A stretch of DNA of 64,000 bases, taken from assembly GCA_019419995.1 (NCBI GenBank), contig JAHZHZ010000006.1:1-64000 (forward strand), given 5' to 3'. The translations under genes and the position numbers were made by a program. Under the pieces are notes generated by a model. The model did no database searches, had not been told where the DNA came from, and saw only the letters and a program-made list of their open reading frames with translations. This DNA comes from Clostridiales bacterium (lineage in GTDB: Bacteria; Bacillota; Clostridia; Christensenellales; Aristaeellaceae). Below are positions 50,467 to 60,024 of this stretch, one piece after another (the first letter of the stretch is position 1; each line of letters starts with the position of its first letter).

Positions 50467-51387
50467 TCATCCGTAGATAAAATCGTGCAGAGCCTGAGCG
50501 TTTTTCTCAAAGTTGGGCTTGATCGCCCAGATTTCTCCATACATGCCCGCTTCATAAGATCCGTCCACAGGCAGACGCAGCTGCTCCACCTGAGACAGGT
50601 CCGCGTCAAGTCCCGCAGTGGCCACGGAGAGAATCTCCGCCAAATTCATATTGGTTTCCACGTATTCCAACAACGTATTGATGATGGTCAGCAGCGTGGC
50701 CATACCCACGTTGTCCTTAAGTTTTTCCGCCATGGCCAGCAACACGGTACGCTGACGCTCGGTGCGCACAAAGTCGCTATCGATATTGCGGATTCGGGCA
50801 TAGGCTGTGGCCTGATTGCCATTTAAATGTACACCTTCACCGCTCTGCTCCAGCTGTTCCATGCCGGAAAGGCCCGAAAGATCAAACAGTCCCCTGTTAA
50901 GCGCCTTGCGCTCTTCCTCTGTCACATCCAGATCCAGGCCACCCAGCAGGTCGATTATCTCCGCAATCCCTGCCATACTAATCAGCGCATAGCGGTTCAA
51001 ATTGGTGCCAAAGTTTTCATTAATGGCCTGCATGGTCATCTCAGGGCCACCCACCGTACACAGCTCCGTGAGCTTGCGATGGCCGCTACCTCCCGGCACA
51101 GAAATCCAGATGTCGCGCATAAGCGAAGTCATTTTGACGGCCTTTGTTTCCAGATTAATGGAGACGATGATCATGGAGTCTGTGCGCTGCCGATCATTGG
51201 TGGTATAAGAGTCACACCCCAATAACAGGATATTCATCCAGCCACCTTCATATAAATTCTGCTGATCTGCCGTCATCGCTTCCCACTGATTTTGATCCAC
51301 CGAAACTTCCGCCATTGCAAAGCAACAATTTGATAATATTGCCAGAGCAACGATCAAGGCCAACAGGTGGTGGAAAATATAGCGCAT
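50467..51387 (-). CDS. LytR-CpsA-Psr family protein
   Basis: 306 residues from ATG 51387 behind CGGAGGATA. N-terminal membrane/signal segment (HHLLALIVALAILSNCCFA) and the extracytoplasmic LCP domain: NILLLGCDSYTTNDRQRTDS, MTSLMRDIWISVPG, LISMAGIAEIIDLLGGLDLD and the pyrophosphate-binding DSDFVRTERQRTVL. LCP enzymes attach undecaprenyl-linked glycans or teichoic acids to peptidoglycan. It might finish export of the glycan made by the 13-36 kb cluster, but it is not in that operon. Confidence 0.9.
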   Translation of the reverse strand: MRYIFHHLLALIVALAILSNCCFAMAEVSVDQNQWEAMTADQQNLYEGGWMNILLLGCDSYTTNDRQRTDSMIIVSINLETKAVKMTSLMRDIWISVPGGSGHRKLTELCTVGGPEMTMQAINENFGTNLNRYALISMAGIAEIIDLLGGLDLDVTEEERKALNRGLFDLSGLSGMEQLEQSGEGVHLNGNQATAYARIRNIDSDFVRTERQRTVLLAMAEKLKDNVGMATLLTIINTLLEYVETNMNLAEILSVATAGLDADLSQVEQLRLPVDGSYEAGMYGEIWAIKPNFEKNAQALHDFIYG

Positions 51388-51539
51388 TTTTATCCTCCGT
51401 AAAAAGCGGAACATTCCGCAATAAAAAATATACGTTTATTATATAACCCGCGATATTGCATTTGCAATCCTCGCACAGAAATACTTCTCAAAGATCAAAC
51501 TTTCGTCGGAATTAGCCTTCCGAACAACAATTTACAAAG

Positions 51540-51573
51540 AAGTCCCCGCCCAACATTGTTCAGGCGGGGACTT
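51540..51573 (-). terminator. Rho-independent terminator
   Basis: 11-bp perfect stem AAGTCCCCGCC/GGCGGGGACTT with a 12-base loop, 25 bases beyond the BMP-family stop. 51388-51539 has no gene. Confidence 0.85.
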
Positions 51574-51597
51574 ATCAACTACCGTTCCATTAAATCA

Positions 51598-52731
51598 TTA
51601 CGCAATATAGTCGATATTAACGTTTTCCAGGCCTGCATCCGCAACGGCGCCGCCTTCCATTACGCTATCATCAATGACGATCTCACCGGACTTGACCTTC
51701 TCCAGCATAGCATTGTACTCTTCCACGGTGAAGGTTTCAAAGCGCCAGCTGCTCTCTTCGGTAGGCAGGCCCACCGCATCCTCATTGGCACCCAAACTGG
51801 TGGCTACGCCGCCAATTTCTGCGAAGCTTCCATCATAGAACTTGCCAATGGCCCACTGGGTAGCGTTGCTCAGTCCCTTCATGGCGGAAGTCACTACCGT
51901 GTCGGACTCAGAAGACTGATCCACGTCTACACCTACCACATAGCCGTCATTTTCCGCGGCTGCCGCTGCGATAGACTGGAACATGGAACCGCCACAGGCA
52001 AAGATGATCTCCGTGCCGGTTTCATACCAGCCCTTGACCATGGTCTGCAGTTCGGGAGAAGCGGAGAAACTGGAACCATACTGCCAGGAGTACTTCAGAT
52101 CCACGGTGATGCCCAATTCAGCAGCTGCCGCATTCGCGCCCTGGGCAAAACCGTAACCAAAACGGCAGCATGCCGGGTTCGTTCCGCCGCCACCGCCGCT
52201 GAATCCCAGCTTGGTGAATCCATCCATTACCACTGCATAACCCGCCAGATAACCGCTCTGTTCCTCTTTGAAAGTGATGGGAGCGATATTGGTGAGATTA
52301 TTGCCAGCCTCATCGGAAACCGGATAGCCGTCAATGAACACGAAAGAAGTATCCGCAAATTCTGCTGCAGCCTTCTTCAGAGCAGTCTCCTGCATAAAGC
52401 CCGCACAGATTACGATATCGGCGCCTCCATCCACAGCCGCCTTCATGGCATCATAGCGATCGTCATCAGTGGCCTGGTCGCCATTGGCAGGCTGATAGTA
52501 CTTATAGGACATGCCGTTGGCACTGGCGTAAGCCTTTACACCATTCCAAGTACCCTGATTGAAAGACTTGTCCTTGAGCTGACCTACATCCGTCACAAAA
52601 CCAATCTGATAGATGCCGTCCTCGGAGGTCATGGTATCCTCGATATCATCGGGGTTGACGGCCTCTGCGAATGCGCCCATAGCGCACAGGCACAAAACCA
52701 GGGACAGAAGAATTGCAATAAGCTTCTTCAC
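51598..52731 (-). CDS. BMP-family (PnrA-like) substrate-binding protein
   Basis: 377 residues from GTG 52731 behind GGAGGAG. Signal peptide LIAILLSLVLCLCAMGAFA; no obvious lipobox Cys after it. BMP domain: QIGFVTDVGQLKDKSFNQGT, ADIVICAGFMQETALKKAA, GFSGGGGGTNPACCRFGYGF, IIFACGGSMFQSIAAAA and VVGVDVDQSSESDTVVTSAM. Family members bind nucleosides or autoinducers for ABC import. No ATPase or permease genes lie next to it, so it is an orphan. Confidence 0.9.
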   Translation of the reverse strand: MKKLIAILLSLVLCLCAMGAFAEAVNPDDIEDTMTSEDGIYQIGFVTDVGQLKDKSFNQGTWNGVKAYASANGMSYKYYQPANGDQATDDDRYDAMKAAVDGGADIVICAGFMQETALKKAAAEFADTSFVFIDGYPVSDEAGNNLTNIAPITFKEEQSGYLAGYAVVMDGFTKLGFSGGGGGTNPACCRFGYGFAQGANAAAAELGITVDLKYSWQYGSSFSASPELQTMVKGWYETGTEIIFACGGSMFQSIAAAAAENDGYVVGVDVDQSSESDTVVTSAMKGLSNATQWAIGKFYDGSFAEIGGVATSLGANEDAVGLPTEESSWRFETFTVEEYNAMLEKVKSGEIVIDDSVMEGGAVADAGLENVNIDYIA

Positions 52732-52782
52732 TTTGGTCTCCTCCTTTTCATTTGTCCATTTTACATGAACGATTGTTCTTAA

Positions 52783-52811
52783 ATTATACCATGTTCTGAA
52801 GCTGTGTTCAA
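52783..52811 (-). promoter_or_regulatory. Promoter of the BMP-family gene
   Basis: Leftward TTGAAC (52811-52806), 17-base spacer, TATAAT (52788-52783), about 50 bases before the GTG start. Overlaps the end of the PAP2 gene region. Confidence 0.82.
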
Positions 52812-52839
52812 GTATTTCACTCTCATGCCCCGAAATTAT

Positions 52840-53403
52840 TCACCTACTACGCAAATCCTGTCCATCGTTGAAGCGCTTAAACAACTTCGGCATCAAGCGA
52901 AGGCTCAGTTCGCTCAATCCTGCCCCGATTATCAAGCCACTCAACACATCCGTAGGAAAATGTACGCCTACATACAATCTGGACAAAGCAATGAGCAAAG
53001 CGAGAATCAATGCCCACACCCCATATTTTCGCGGCGCCGTGCGAAATATGGTCCAGGCACATGCCATGGAATTGGCACTATGGCCGGAAGGAAAAGATGC
53101 ATCTGACGGTTGCTTTACCAAAATAGTCAGCCCCTCAAAAATTTCATAGGGACGAACGCGATCCACCAATGGCTTTAGGCATAAATTAACCAGCACAAAT
53201 GTCAGCAGCATAGCTACCGCACAGTACATCCCCGTGCGGCGAGTCTGTCTAAACGCCAACATCGCCAGAGTCAAGACAATCCAGAACACGCCGCCATTGC
53301 CCAGGGTTGACAACAGACGCATCACCGGCGTCAATGCGGGACAACGAATTTGATCCTGAATCCAGAGCAAAATATTCCCCTCTAGTTGTAACCAAGTATT
53401 CAT
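52840..53403 (-). CDS. PAP2-family phosphatase
   Basis: 187 residues, about five spans. The three signature motifs are complete: KPLVDRVRPY, ASFPSGHSANS and SRLYVGVHFPTDV. Members dephosphorylate undecaprenyl pyrophosphate or other lipid phosphates on the outer face, and so could recycle the carrier used in wall and glycan export. 53404-53469 is a short spacer to the RadC-like gene. Confidence 0.9.
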   Translation of the reverse strand: MNTWLQLEGNILLWIQDQIRCPALTPVMRLLSTLGNGGVFWIVLTLAMLAFRQTRRTGMYCAVAMLLTFVLVNLCLKPLVDRVRPYEIFEGLTILVKQPSDASFPSGHSANSMACAWTIFRTAPRKYGVWALILALLIALSRLYVGVHFPTDVLSGLIIGAGLSELSLRLMPKLFKRFNDGQDLRSR

Positions 53404-53469
53404 GTAAACCTCCCCGCTCCATATTCAACCTGAAAACCTTTTGAAACATCAGGGGTCCCATCTGCACAG

Positions 53470-54228
53470 TTATTTGATATCAGACATACCCCGAACATAA
53501 TCTTCCCTCAGCTCACTGAGGATCTCAGATGAATTAAAATCTGGAATCAAACCTGCCTGGCGCATGCTCAAAAGGTTGCACTGGCTCACCAGTACCACAT
53601 CCAACAGAGCACTTCCTGCCACATGGAGGGCATAGGCATAGCTCTGTACATGCTCCACATCATACGATTCCGGCTCTGGAAGCCGATCGTCCATAAAGCA
53701 CAGCAAAATAACATTTCTCGCCTGCAACGCCAACACGTCAGAAAGGGCCTGCCGCATCACTTCACCCTCACCCCAACTTAGAGATGGGCAAATCTCTCTG
53801 CAGAACATCAGACGACTACCGCCATCCAGACATATCTGCATGCAGCTGGGCGGACGAACATCCCGCTCAAGGCTCAATGCAAAACCAAATACGTCCCGAT
53901 AATTGCTCAGTTGCAACCGGTCTTCAATTTGCAGCCTGGAACAAGCCAAGGCTAGTTCTCCTGCTAGCGCTAGAAAATACGCGCTCTTCTTACCCATGCC
54001 CTCTATGGCCATTAACTCCTCTGGCGGCGCTTTCAATACACCGCATACATCTCCAAAGCGCCGAACCAGGGTATGGGCCAAGGCGTTGACATCCTGTCGG
54101 GGAATGGCATAACAAAGCAGAAATTCGATGATTTCATGGGGTTGAAGTCCCTCGAATCCCTCACCGGCAACCCGCTGCCGAAGTCTTTCCCTATGACCAC
54201 CGTGAGCATCTGACTGAAAATTATCCAT
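53470..54228 (-). CDS. RadC-like protein lacking the metal-binding motif
   Basis: 252 residues from ATG 54228, seven bases after the dnaX stop. N-terminal helix-hairpin-helix region resembles RadC (GGHRERLRQRVAGEGFEGLQ, EIIEFLLCYAIPRQDVNALA, IEGMGKKSAYFLALAGELAL). The C-terminal half should be a JAB/MPN domain, but the HxHPSGDPxPS metal site is replaced by FMDDRLPEPESYDVEH. It is therefore probably not a metalloprotease or nuclease of the usual type. Co-transcribed with dnaX. Confidence 0.78.
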   Translation of the reverse strand: MDNFQSDAHGGHRERLRQRVAGEGFEGLQPHEIIEFLLCYAIPRQDVNALAHTLVRRFGDVCGVLKAPPEELMAIEGMGKKSAYFLALAGELALACSRLQIEDRLQLSNYRDVFGFALSLERDVRPPSCMQICLDGGSRLMFCREICPSLSWGEGEVMRQALSDVLALQARNVILLCFMDDRLPEPESYDVEHVQSYAYALHVAGSALLDVVLVSQCNLLSMRQAGLIPDFNSSEILSELREDYVRGMSDIK

Positions 54229-54235
54229 ACATTTA

Positions 54236-55852
54236 TTAATCAGTAAGTTGAATTTTGTCCCGTCCAAAGACCTCGTAGGACTGTTCAATAACGTTACGTG
54301 CAGTAGCAGTGGGCCTAGTTTGAACACTTTCCCCAGCACTAAGGGTGCGCAGACGAATAGGCAAACCAAAGGATTCCGAGAGAGCCTCTTCAATCAGCTG
54401 TGCCTTCGCCTCCAACACTTTGCGAACCATGATCCCATCCCGGCCAAATTCTACACTGACAACCCCGTTTTCCATGCCCACAAAGTGCATCTTGGGCAAC
54501 ATGCTGCGGATAGAGGGATTTTCATTGCCTACTTTCTCCATAGCTTCCAGATACTGCTTGGGCGGCTCGGAATCGGATGCAGAAATCTTCTGCGTGGTCG
54601 GCTCGCCAGCAGATTTGGAAGCTTTCTGCTCGGTAGATTTGGAAGGTTGGGGTTTCTGAGAACCAGCCTGTAAGGCCGGATTCGCCTCAGTTATGACAAG
54701 CCCTTGCTCCAATCGCTTTTCCATCCGAGCCATGCGCTCAGACAGACTGGCATCGCCTTCCGACTCTGGATGACAAGCACGCACAGTGGCCAGCTCCAAC
54801 AGAGTCCGGGGCTGGGTAGCCCACTTCATTTCGCTTTCGATCCGCAAAAACAAATCCATCATGCGCATCAGTTGATCCTGACTCGCTCCGACCGCTTGTT
54901 CCCGGAAACGGCGGGCATCCTCACCCGTAACTTCCATCAGGCTTTCCAGTCGCTCCCCAGCCACCTGGGCCAGCAGGACACCCCTCAGGTGCGCAGCCGC
55001 ATCCAGCGCAAACACCCGTGAGTCCCCACCCCGGCGCATAGCTTCATCCACCTTTTTCAGGGCTCCGGAGGCGTCCCAGTCAAGTAACGCCTGCACAAAT
55101 TCAAACATGAAATCTCGCCCCGTAGTTCCCAGCACATCCCGGGCCAACTGGGCGGTGACGGCGCCCTCTGTGAAGGAAAGGCACACGTCCAGCAGGGACA
55201 GAGCGTCGCGCAGAGCACCCTCGGCAGCTCTGGCTATTTCCTCCAATGCCTCCTCTTCAGCCTCCCGTCCAATCCCAGAGAGTACCACCTTCAGGCGTTT
55301 CACAATGGCCTCCACACTGATTCGGTGAAAGTCAAACCGCTGGCAGCGTGAGAGGATGGTGGCAGGCAGCTTCTGAGGTTCCGTGGTAGCCAGAATAAAC
55401 ACAGCGTGGCGCGGTGGCTCCTCCAACGTTTTAAGCAATGCGTTAAAAGCCCCGGTGGAGAGCATATGCACCTCGTCGATAATATACACTTTATAATGGG
55501 TGAGGGTGGGAGGATACTTGATTTTTTCCCGCAGATCCCGGATCTCATCTACGCCGTTGTTGGATGCGGCATCAATTTCCATCACATCCATGCAGTTCTC
55601 CCCTTGCAGGGCGCGGCAAATTTCACACACTCCACAGGGATCGCCCTCTTGGGGATTTAGGCAATTGATGGCCCTGGAAAGCACCTTGGCCGCAGTGGTC
55701 TTACCTGTGCCCCGACTGCCACAGAAGAGATAAGCGTGGGCAATCCGGCCAGTTTCCACCTGCCGCTTCAGTGTGCGCACCACAGCGTCCTGATCGCAAA
55801 TTTCTGAAAAGGTGCGAGGCCGCCATGCACGGTAGAGCGCCTGATAACTCAT
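54236..55852 (-). CDS. dnaX: DNA polymerase III subunit gamma/tau
   Basis: 538 residues from the second of two adjacent ATGs (GGAGG six bases before). Clamp-loader ATPase: YRAWRPRTFSEICDQDAVVR, Walker A GSRGTGKTTAAK, zinc module CLNPQEGDPCGVCEICRAL, Walker B VYIIDEVHML, sensor-1 ILATTEPQKLPATILSRCQR and EGALRDALSLLD. C-terminal tau region from about 370, with a Ser/Lys-rich linker (PQPSKSTEQKASKSAGEP). Normal length; loads the sliding clamp at the replication fork. Confidence 0.96.
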   Translation of the reverse strand: MSYQALYRAWRPRTFSEICDQDAVVRTLKRQVETGRIAHAYLFCGSRGTGKTTAAKVLSRAINCLNPQEGDPCGVCEICRALQGENCMDVMEIDAASNNGVDEIRDLREKIKYPPTLTHYKVYIIDEVHMLSTGAFNALLKTLEEPPRHAVFILATTEPQKLPATILSRCQRFDFHRISVEAIVKRLKVVLSGIGREAEEEALEEIARAAEGALRDALSLLDVCLSFTEGAVTAQLARDVLGTTGRDFMFEFVQALLDWDASGALKKVDEAMRRGGDSRVFALDAAAHLRGVLLAQVAGERLESLMEVTGEDARRFREQAVGASQDQLMRMMDLFLRIESEMKWATQPRTLLELATVRACHPESEGDASLSERMARMEKRLEQGLVITEANPALQAGSQKPQPSKSTEQKASKSAGEPTTQKISASDSEPPKQYLEAMEKVGNENPSIRSMLPKMHFVGMENGVVSVEFGRDGIMVRKVLEAKAQLIEEALSESFGLPIRLRTLSAGESVQTRPTATARNVIEQSYEVFGRDKIQLTD

Positions 55853-56019
55853 CATCCACCTCCGAAAATAATTCGGTCAAAAACCTTCCTTTCTTTATAA
55901 TAGCGCATTTCGACACAAAACAAAAGAGCTTTTAACAGCAATATAAAAACATTTCAGATTTTTAATGCTATAATCATCAGAGATTTGAGTTCGCAACGGC
56001 TCCAAGGAGGACAACGAGC

Positions 56020-57084
56020 ATGAAGAAAATCGTGATGACCGGCGGCGGTACCGGCGGCCACGTCACCCCGAATCTGGCGCTGATCCCGCGCCTGCAGGCC
56101 GACGGTTGGGAAGTACACTACATCGGTGCGGCCAACAGTGTGGAACAGGAGCTGGTCTCCAAATTGCCGGGCGTGCGCTTTTATACAGTGGCCGTAGGCA
56201 AGTTGCGCCGTTATTTTGATCTGAAGAACTTTTCCGATCCCTTCCGGGTCATTCGGGGCATCGCCCAGGCCACGGGAATCATTCGGAAAATCAAGCCCAA
56301 CGTGGTCTTTTCCAAGGGAGGATTTGTATCGGTTCCAGTAGTGTATGGCGCCCACTTCAACCACGTACCCATAGTAACCCATGAATCCGACCTTACCCCC
56401 GGCCTGGCCAACAAGTTATGCCTGCCCTTTGCATCCGTACAGTGCTGCACCTTTCCTGAAGCCGTAAAGTACGCTCGAGGTAAAGGTGTGCACACGGGTA
56501 CTCCCATTCGCCCGGAGGTGCTCTCAGGTAATCGAGAAGTAGGGCTTGCACGCTTCGGTTTTGACCGAAACCTGCCTGTCTTGATGGTTGTAGGTGGCTC
56601 CAGCGGCGCTCAGGCCATTAATGAATGCGTGCGAGCCGCCCTGTCGGAACTGACAGATACCTTTCAGGTGTTGCACTTGTGTGGCAAGGGCAATCTTTCG
56701 CCGGAACATGAAGGCATACACAACTATGTACAGCGAGAATACCTGGATGCAGAAATGGCTGACGCCTATGCCTGCGCTGATGTATTAATCTCCCGAGCGG
56801 GTTCCAATTCCCTGTGTGAAATTTTGGCGCTACGCAAACCCGCGCTGCTGATTCCCTATCCTTTGGATGCTAGCCGAGGTGATCAGGTATTGAACGCCCA
56901 GTCCTTTGCCGACCGGGGTCTGAGCCGGGTGTTGCAGCAATCCGATATGACTTCCAAGACTCTGGTGGAAGGGGTAATTGCCCTGTATCACGACCGGGGC
57001 AGTCTCTACGATGCCATGGATGCCGAGCCCACCGCCAATGGCGTAGACAATGTCCTTGCACAGATCTACAAATACGCCAAGTAA
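56020..57084 (+). CDS. murG: UDP-GlcNAc:lipid I N-acetylglucosaminyltransferase
   Basis: 354 residues. Makes lipid II in peptidoglycan synthesis at the inner membrane face. IVMTGGGTGGHVTPNLAL at the N-terminus, FSKGGFVSVPVVYGAHF, THESDLTPGLANKL, MVVGGSSGAQAINECV, ISRAGSNSLCEILAL and PYPLDASRGDQVLNAQ. AAGGAGG precedes the ATG; TATAAT at 55969-55974 with a weak -35 is the probable promoter. It stands outside any dcw cluster, divergent from dnaX. 55856-55968 shows no other feature. Confidence 0.95.
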   Translation: MKKIVMTGGGTGGHVTPNLALIPRLQADGWEVHYIGAANSVEQELVSKLPGVRFYTVAVGKLRRYFDLKNFSDPFRVIRGIAQATGIIRKIKPNVVFSKGGFVSVPVVYGAHFNHVPIVTHESDLTPGLANKLCLPFASVQCCTFPEAVKYARGKGVHTGTPIRPEVLSGNREVGLARFGFDRNLPVLMVVGGSSGAQAINECVRAALSELTDTFQVLHLCGKGNLSPEHEGIHNYVQREYLDAEMADAYACADVLISRAGSNSLCEILALRKPALLIPYPLDASRGDQVLNAQSFADRGLSRVLQQSDMTSKTLVEGVIALYHDRGSLYDAMDAEPTANGVDNVLAQIYKYAK

Positions 57085-57090
57085 GATTTT

Positions 57091-57131
57091 AAAAATCATC
57101 CCGAACGACAATTCGTTCGGGATGATTTTTT
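57091..57131. terminator. Bidirectional terminator
   Basis: 18-bp perfect stem (AAAAATCATCCCGAACGA at 57091-57108 with 57113-57130), loop CAAT, T-runs on both strands. It separates the convergent murG and ABC permease genes. Confidence 0.9.
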
Positions 57132-59145
57132 AATTTCCCCGCCCGTCCACGATGCGATAATACGCCCGAGCGGTAAGTAGATAAATCACCGTATATACCA
57201 CCGCGAAGGCACCGAAGCAGCCCAGGGTACATAGGGCAAACAGGCGGGTATTGAACAAACCGAAAGCCCGAAGCATCAGTCCAATCATGGGAAAGGCAAA
57301 AGTCACGTGTACCCCTGCGGCACCCAGCGGTAAAAAGAATACCGTCAGTACCTGAGCTCGGATGGCACTACGCACCTCGGCACGGGTCATACCTACCTTC
57401 TGCATGATGGCATAGCGCGCCCGATCATCCAGTCCCTCTGAAACCTGCTTATAGTACATGATGGTCACTGTAGTCATCAAAAACAGAAATCCCAAAAAGA
57501 TCCCCAGAAAGAACATGGCTCCATAGAGAGAAACATAGTTTTCATAATAAGACTGGTGTCGGGCATCGAAAGTAGAAATGCACATCGATTCTCCCCTGGC
57601 GTATGCCCGCGCCGCATCTTCGTAGGCCAGCAAAGCTTCCTCATTTCCCTGCAGATCAAAGTTGTAATTGACTTCCAGGGAACTGGCATTTCGTCCATAA
57701 GCTGCACGTTGAATTTCGTCCACCGCCTCCAATGCTGCCATATCCCCGAGCACAATGAAGAGCGTGTCGCCCATTTCTACCGCTTCCAACCTCTCTTCTC
57801 CATCCAGCGGAAAGCTTGAAAGCGTCTCAAGAGCAAGGCTCACACCGCCGATTTTCAGGCTATCGTAAGTTTTTCCCTCCTGAGAATAGATCAATGCCTC
57901 ACCAACGCTCAGTTCCCGATTGGGCCCACCCAGACGCTCATATTCTTCCAGGGTAAAGAAACGCCACAAATTTAAATGGGTAGCATTAATGCCACTGCGA
58001 GTGTCAAAGTCCAGCGTGACGCCATCAGCTGCCAGGGGAGCTACAAAACTTAAGCTGGTATAGAGCTGCTCATTGCAAACTTCCACCCCATAGTCTGACG
58101 CCATATCCCGCACCTGACCCCGGGCCAGATCCCGCTGCGTATCTGTTGAATCGGCTAGGCGCATGGTAATCATCACATCCCTAGGATAGCTCAGCTCCAG
58201 CATATCCTCCAGTCCAATATAGAGGCTCAGGGTAGTGGATACGGTGACCAACACCATGGTAGAAAGGATGCAGATGCTGGCCAGGCCCATGGCGTTTCGT
58301 TTCATGCGGTAAATCATGCCTGATACCGCAGCAAAGTGGTTGGTTTTATAATAATATTTTTTGTTCTTCCGCAGCCCCTTCAGCAGTACAATACTAAATG
58401 CCGTAAAGAGCAGATAGGTACCCGCAATAACCAGCAATACTGCAATAAAAAACAGCGCCAGTGCATCATACGCATCCCGAGTGCGCAGAGACAGGTAATA
58501 TCCCCCAGCCAGGCAAATCACGCCCATGGCTGCCAGCAGCCAGCGGGCGCGAGGTTCACGCTCTCCTTCGTTGGCGCTTCTTAAAAGTTCCACCGGACGA
58601 GATCGGTGGATGGCAATCAGATTGGTAAAAAAAATCAATGCAAAGATGCCGGTAAATAATACGAGCGTGGCCAATCCGGCGCCAGTGCTCACGCTGATTT
58701 CCAGGTGGATTTCGCCACCCAACATGTGCAAAAGCGCCATCTGCAATAACTTGGAAAACACCGTGGAGCCAATCAGCCCACATGCCAAGGAAATCAGCGC
58801 CGTGTACAGGGTTTCAAACAGCATAACGCAGCTGATATGGCGCTTTTCCATACCCAGAATGTTGTAGAGTCCAAATTCCCGCTTGCGCTGGCGAACGATA
58901 ACGCGATTGGTATAATCCAGCAAAATCACCGAAAATATGGCCACCACCCAGCACCCCAGAGCCAGTATGGTCTGAATCTCCACTCCTCCACGTACTGCGG
59001 CAATGCTGGGATCTTCCCGAAGGGTGCAAATGAGGTTGAACATCATCACTGTGCCCGTACAGGCCAACAGGTAGGGCAGATAGATGCGAATATTCTTTTT
59101 CAGCGCCGTGGCTGCCAGCCGGGCATAGAGCGCCAACTTACGCAT
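57130..59145 (-). CDS. Bce-type ABC transporter permease (FtsX-like)
   Basis: About 671 residues from ATG 59145, overlapping the ATPase stop by eight bases (ATGCGTAA). Ten predicted spans with FtsX-type segments (about 60-185 and 525-660) and a large extracellular domain between spans seven and eight (about 310-515), the BceB layout that binds bacitracin or lantibiotic complexes and signals to the kinase. RKREFGLYNILGMEKRHISC is the usual coupling helix. Confidence 0.85.
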   Translation of the reverse strand: MRKLALYARLAATALKKNIRIYLPYLLACTGTVMMFNLICTLREDPSIAAVRGGVEIQTILALGCWVVAIFSVILLDYTNRVIVRQRKREFGLYNILGMEKRHISCVMLFETLYTALISLACGLIGSTVFSKLLQMALLHMLGGEIHLEISVSTGAGLATLVLFTGIFALIFFTNLIAIHRSRPVELLRSANEGEREPRARWLLAAMGVICLAGGYYLSLRTRDAYDALALFFIAVLLVIAGTYLLFTAFSIVLLKGLRKNKKYYYKTNHFAAVSGMIYRMKRNAMGLASICILSTMVLVTVSTTLSLYIGLEDMLELSYPRDVMITMRLADSTDTQRDLARGQVRDMASDYGVEVCNEQLYTSLSFVAPLAADGVTLDFDTRSGINATHLNLWRFFTLEEYERLGGPNRELSVGEALIYSQEGKTYDSLKIGGVSLALETLSSFPLDGEERLEAVEMGDTLFIVLGDMAALEAVDEIQRAAYGRNASSLEVNYNFDLQGNEEALLAYEDAARAYARGESMCISTFDARHQSYYENYVSLYGAMFFLGIFLGFLFLMTTVTIMYYKQVSEGLDDRARYAIMQKVGMTRAEVRSAIRAQVLTVFFLPLGAAGVHVTFAFPMIGLMLRAFGLFNTRLFALCTLGCFGAFAVVYTVIYLLTARAYYRIVDGRGN

Positions 59146-59905
59146 GGCGCTCACCCCCCGTCGTCAGTAACGTCAGGCTGTCGGAAATTTTCTGGTACAA
59201 TTCCTCGTTGCTGCTCTCTCCCCGGTAGATCTGATGAAACAGCGCTCCATCGCGGATAAACAATACCCGGGAAGCATGGCTAGCCGCCTTGACAGAATGG
59301 GTGACCATCAAAATAGTCTGACCTCGGGCATTAACCTGAGAAAACAATTCCAGGAGCTGATCGGTGGAACGAGAATCCAGAGCTCCAGTAGGTTCGTCTG
59401 CCAGAATCAATTGAGGCGAAGTGATCAACGCCCTAGCCACCGCCGCCCGCTGCTTCTGGCCACCAGATACTTCGTAGGGATACTTCTCCAAAATCCCGCC
59501 GATACCCAACAGCTTTGCCACTGGGGAAATGGCTGCCTCCATCTCCATCACGCTCCGACCTGCCAGCACCAGCGGCAGATAGATGTTATCCCGGAGACTA
59601 AAGGTGTCCAACAAGTTGAAATCCTGAAATACAAAACCCAAATTATCCCGGCGAAAGGCCGCAATTTCCTTTTCACCAATGGAATTGAGGCTACGACCGT
59701 TCAGCACCACGTCTCCTGAAGTGGGTCGATCCAAAGCCGCCAAAACATTTAACAGGGTGGTCTTTCCGGAACCGGATTCCCCCATGATGGCAACGTATTC
59801 GCCCCGCTCCACTTGAAAACTTACGTCGCTGAGGGCCTGAACTCTATTGCCGCCAAAGCGTGTGGTATAAATTTTTTGCACATGCTGTACGCTTAGTATC
59901 GTCAT
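59138..59905 (-). CDS. Bce-type ABC transporter ATPase
   Basis: 255 residues from ATG 59905 behind GGGAGGA. MGESGSGKTTLLNVLAALDR (Walker A), FVFQDFNLLDTFSL, VSGGQKQRAAVARAL (signature), LILADEPTGALDSRSTDQLL (Walker B) and MVTHSVKAASHASRVL. Typical of the MacB/BceA group. Works with the large FtsX-like permease for antibiotic sensing and removal. Confidence 0.92.
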   Translation of the reverse strand: MTILSVQHVQKIYTTRFGGNRVQALSDVSFQVERGEYVAIMGESGSGKTTLLNVLAALDRPTSGDVVLNGRSLNSIGEKEIAAFRRDNLGFVFQDFNLLDTFSLRDNIYLPLVLAGRSVMEMEAAISPVAKLLGIGGILEKYPYEVSGGQKQRAAVARALITSPQLILADEPTGALDSRSTDQLLELFSQVNARGQTILMVTHSVKAASHASRVLFIRDGALFHQIYRGESSNEELYQKISDSLTLLTTGGERHA

Positions 59906-60024
59906 ATTATTTCCTCCCGTTTTTAGCATGCCTACAGCATAGCAGAAGCGAACCTTTGCCCGCCATGGATCTGCCTTACATTTCCCTGCCCGCAGCTTAC
60001 AGTTTTGTCACCTTGACCCACAAG

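Noticed and set aside
55856..56019. Searched for the SRP RNA gene often found beside dnaX.
   Set aside because: The gap is too short and lacks the conserved SRP tetraloop region.
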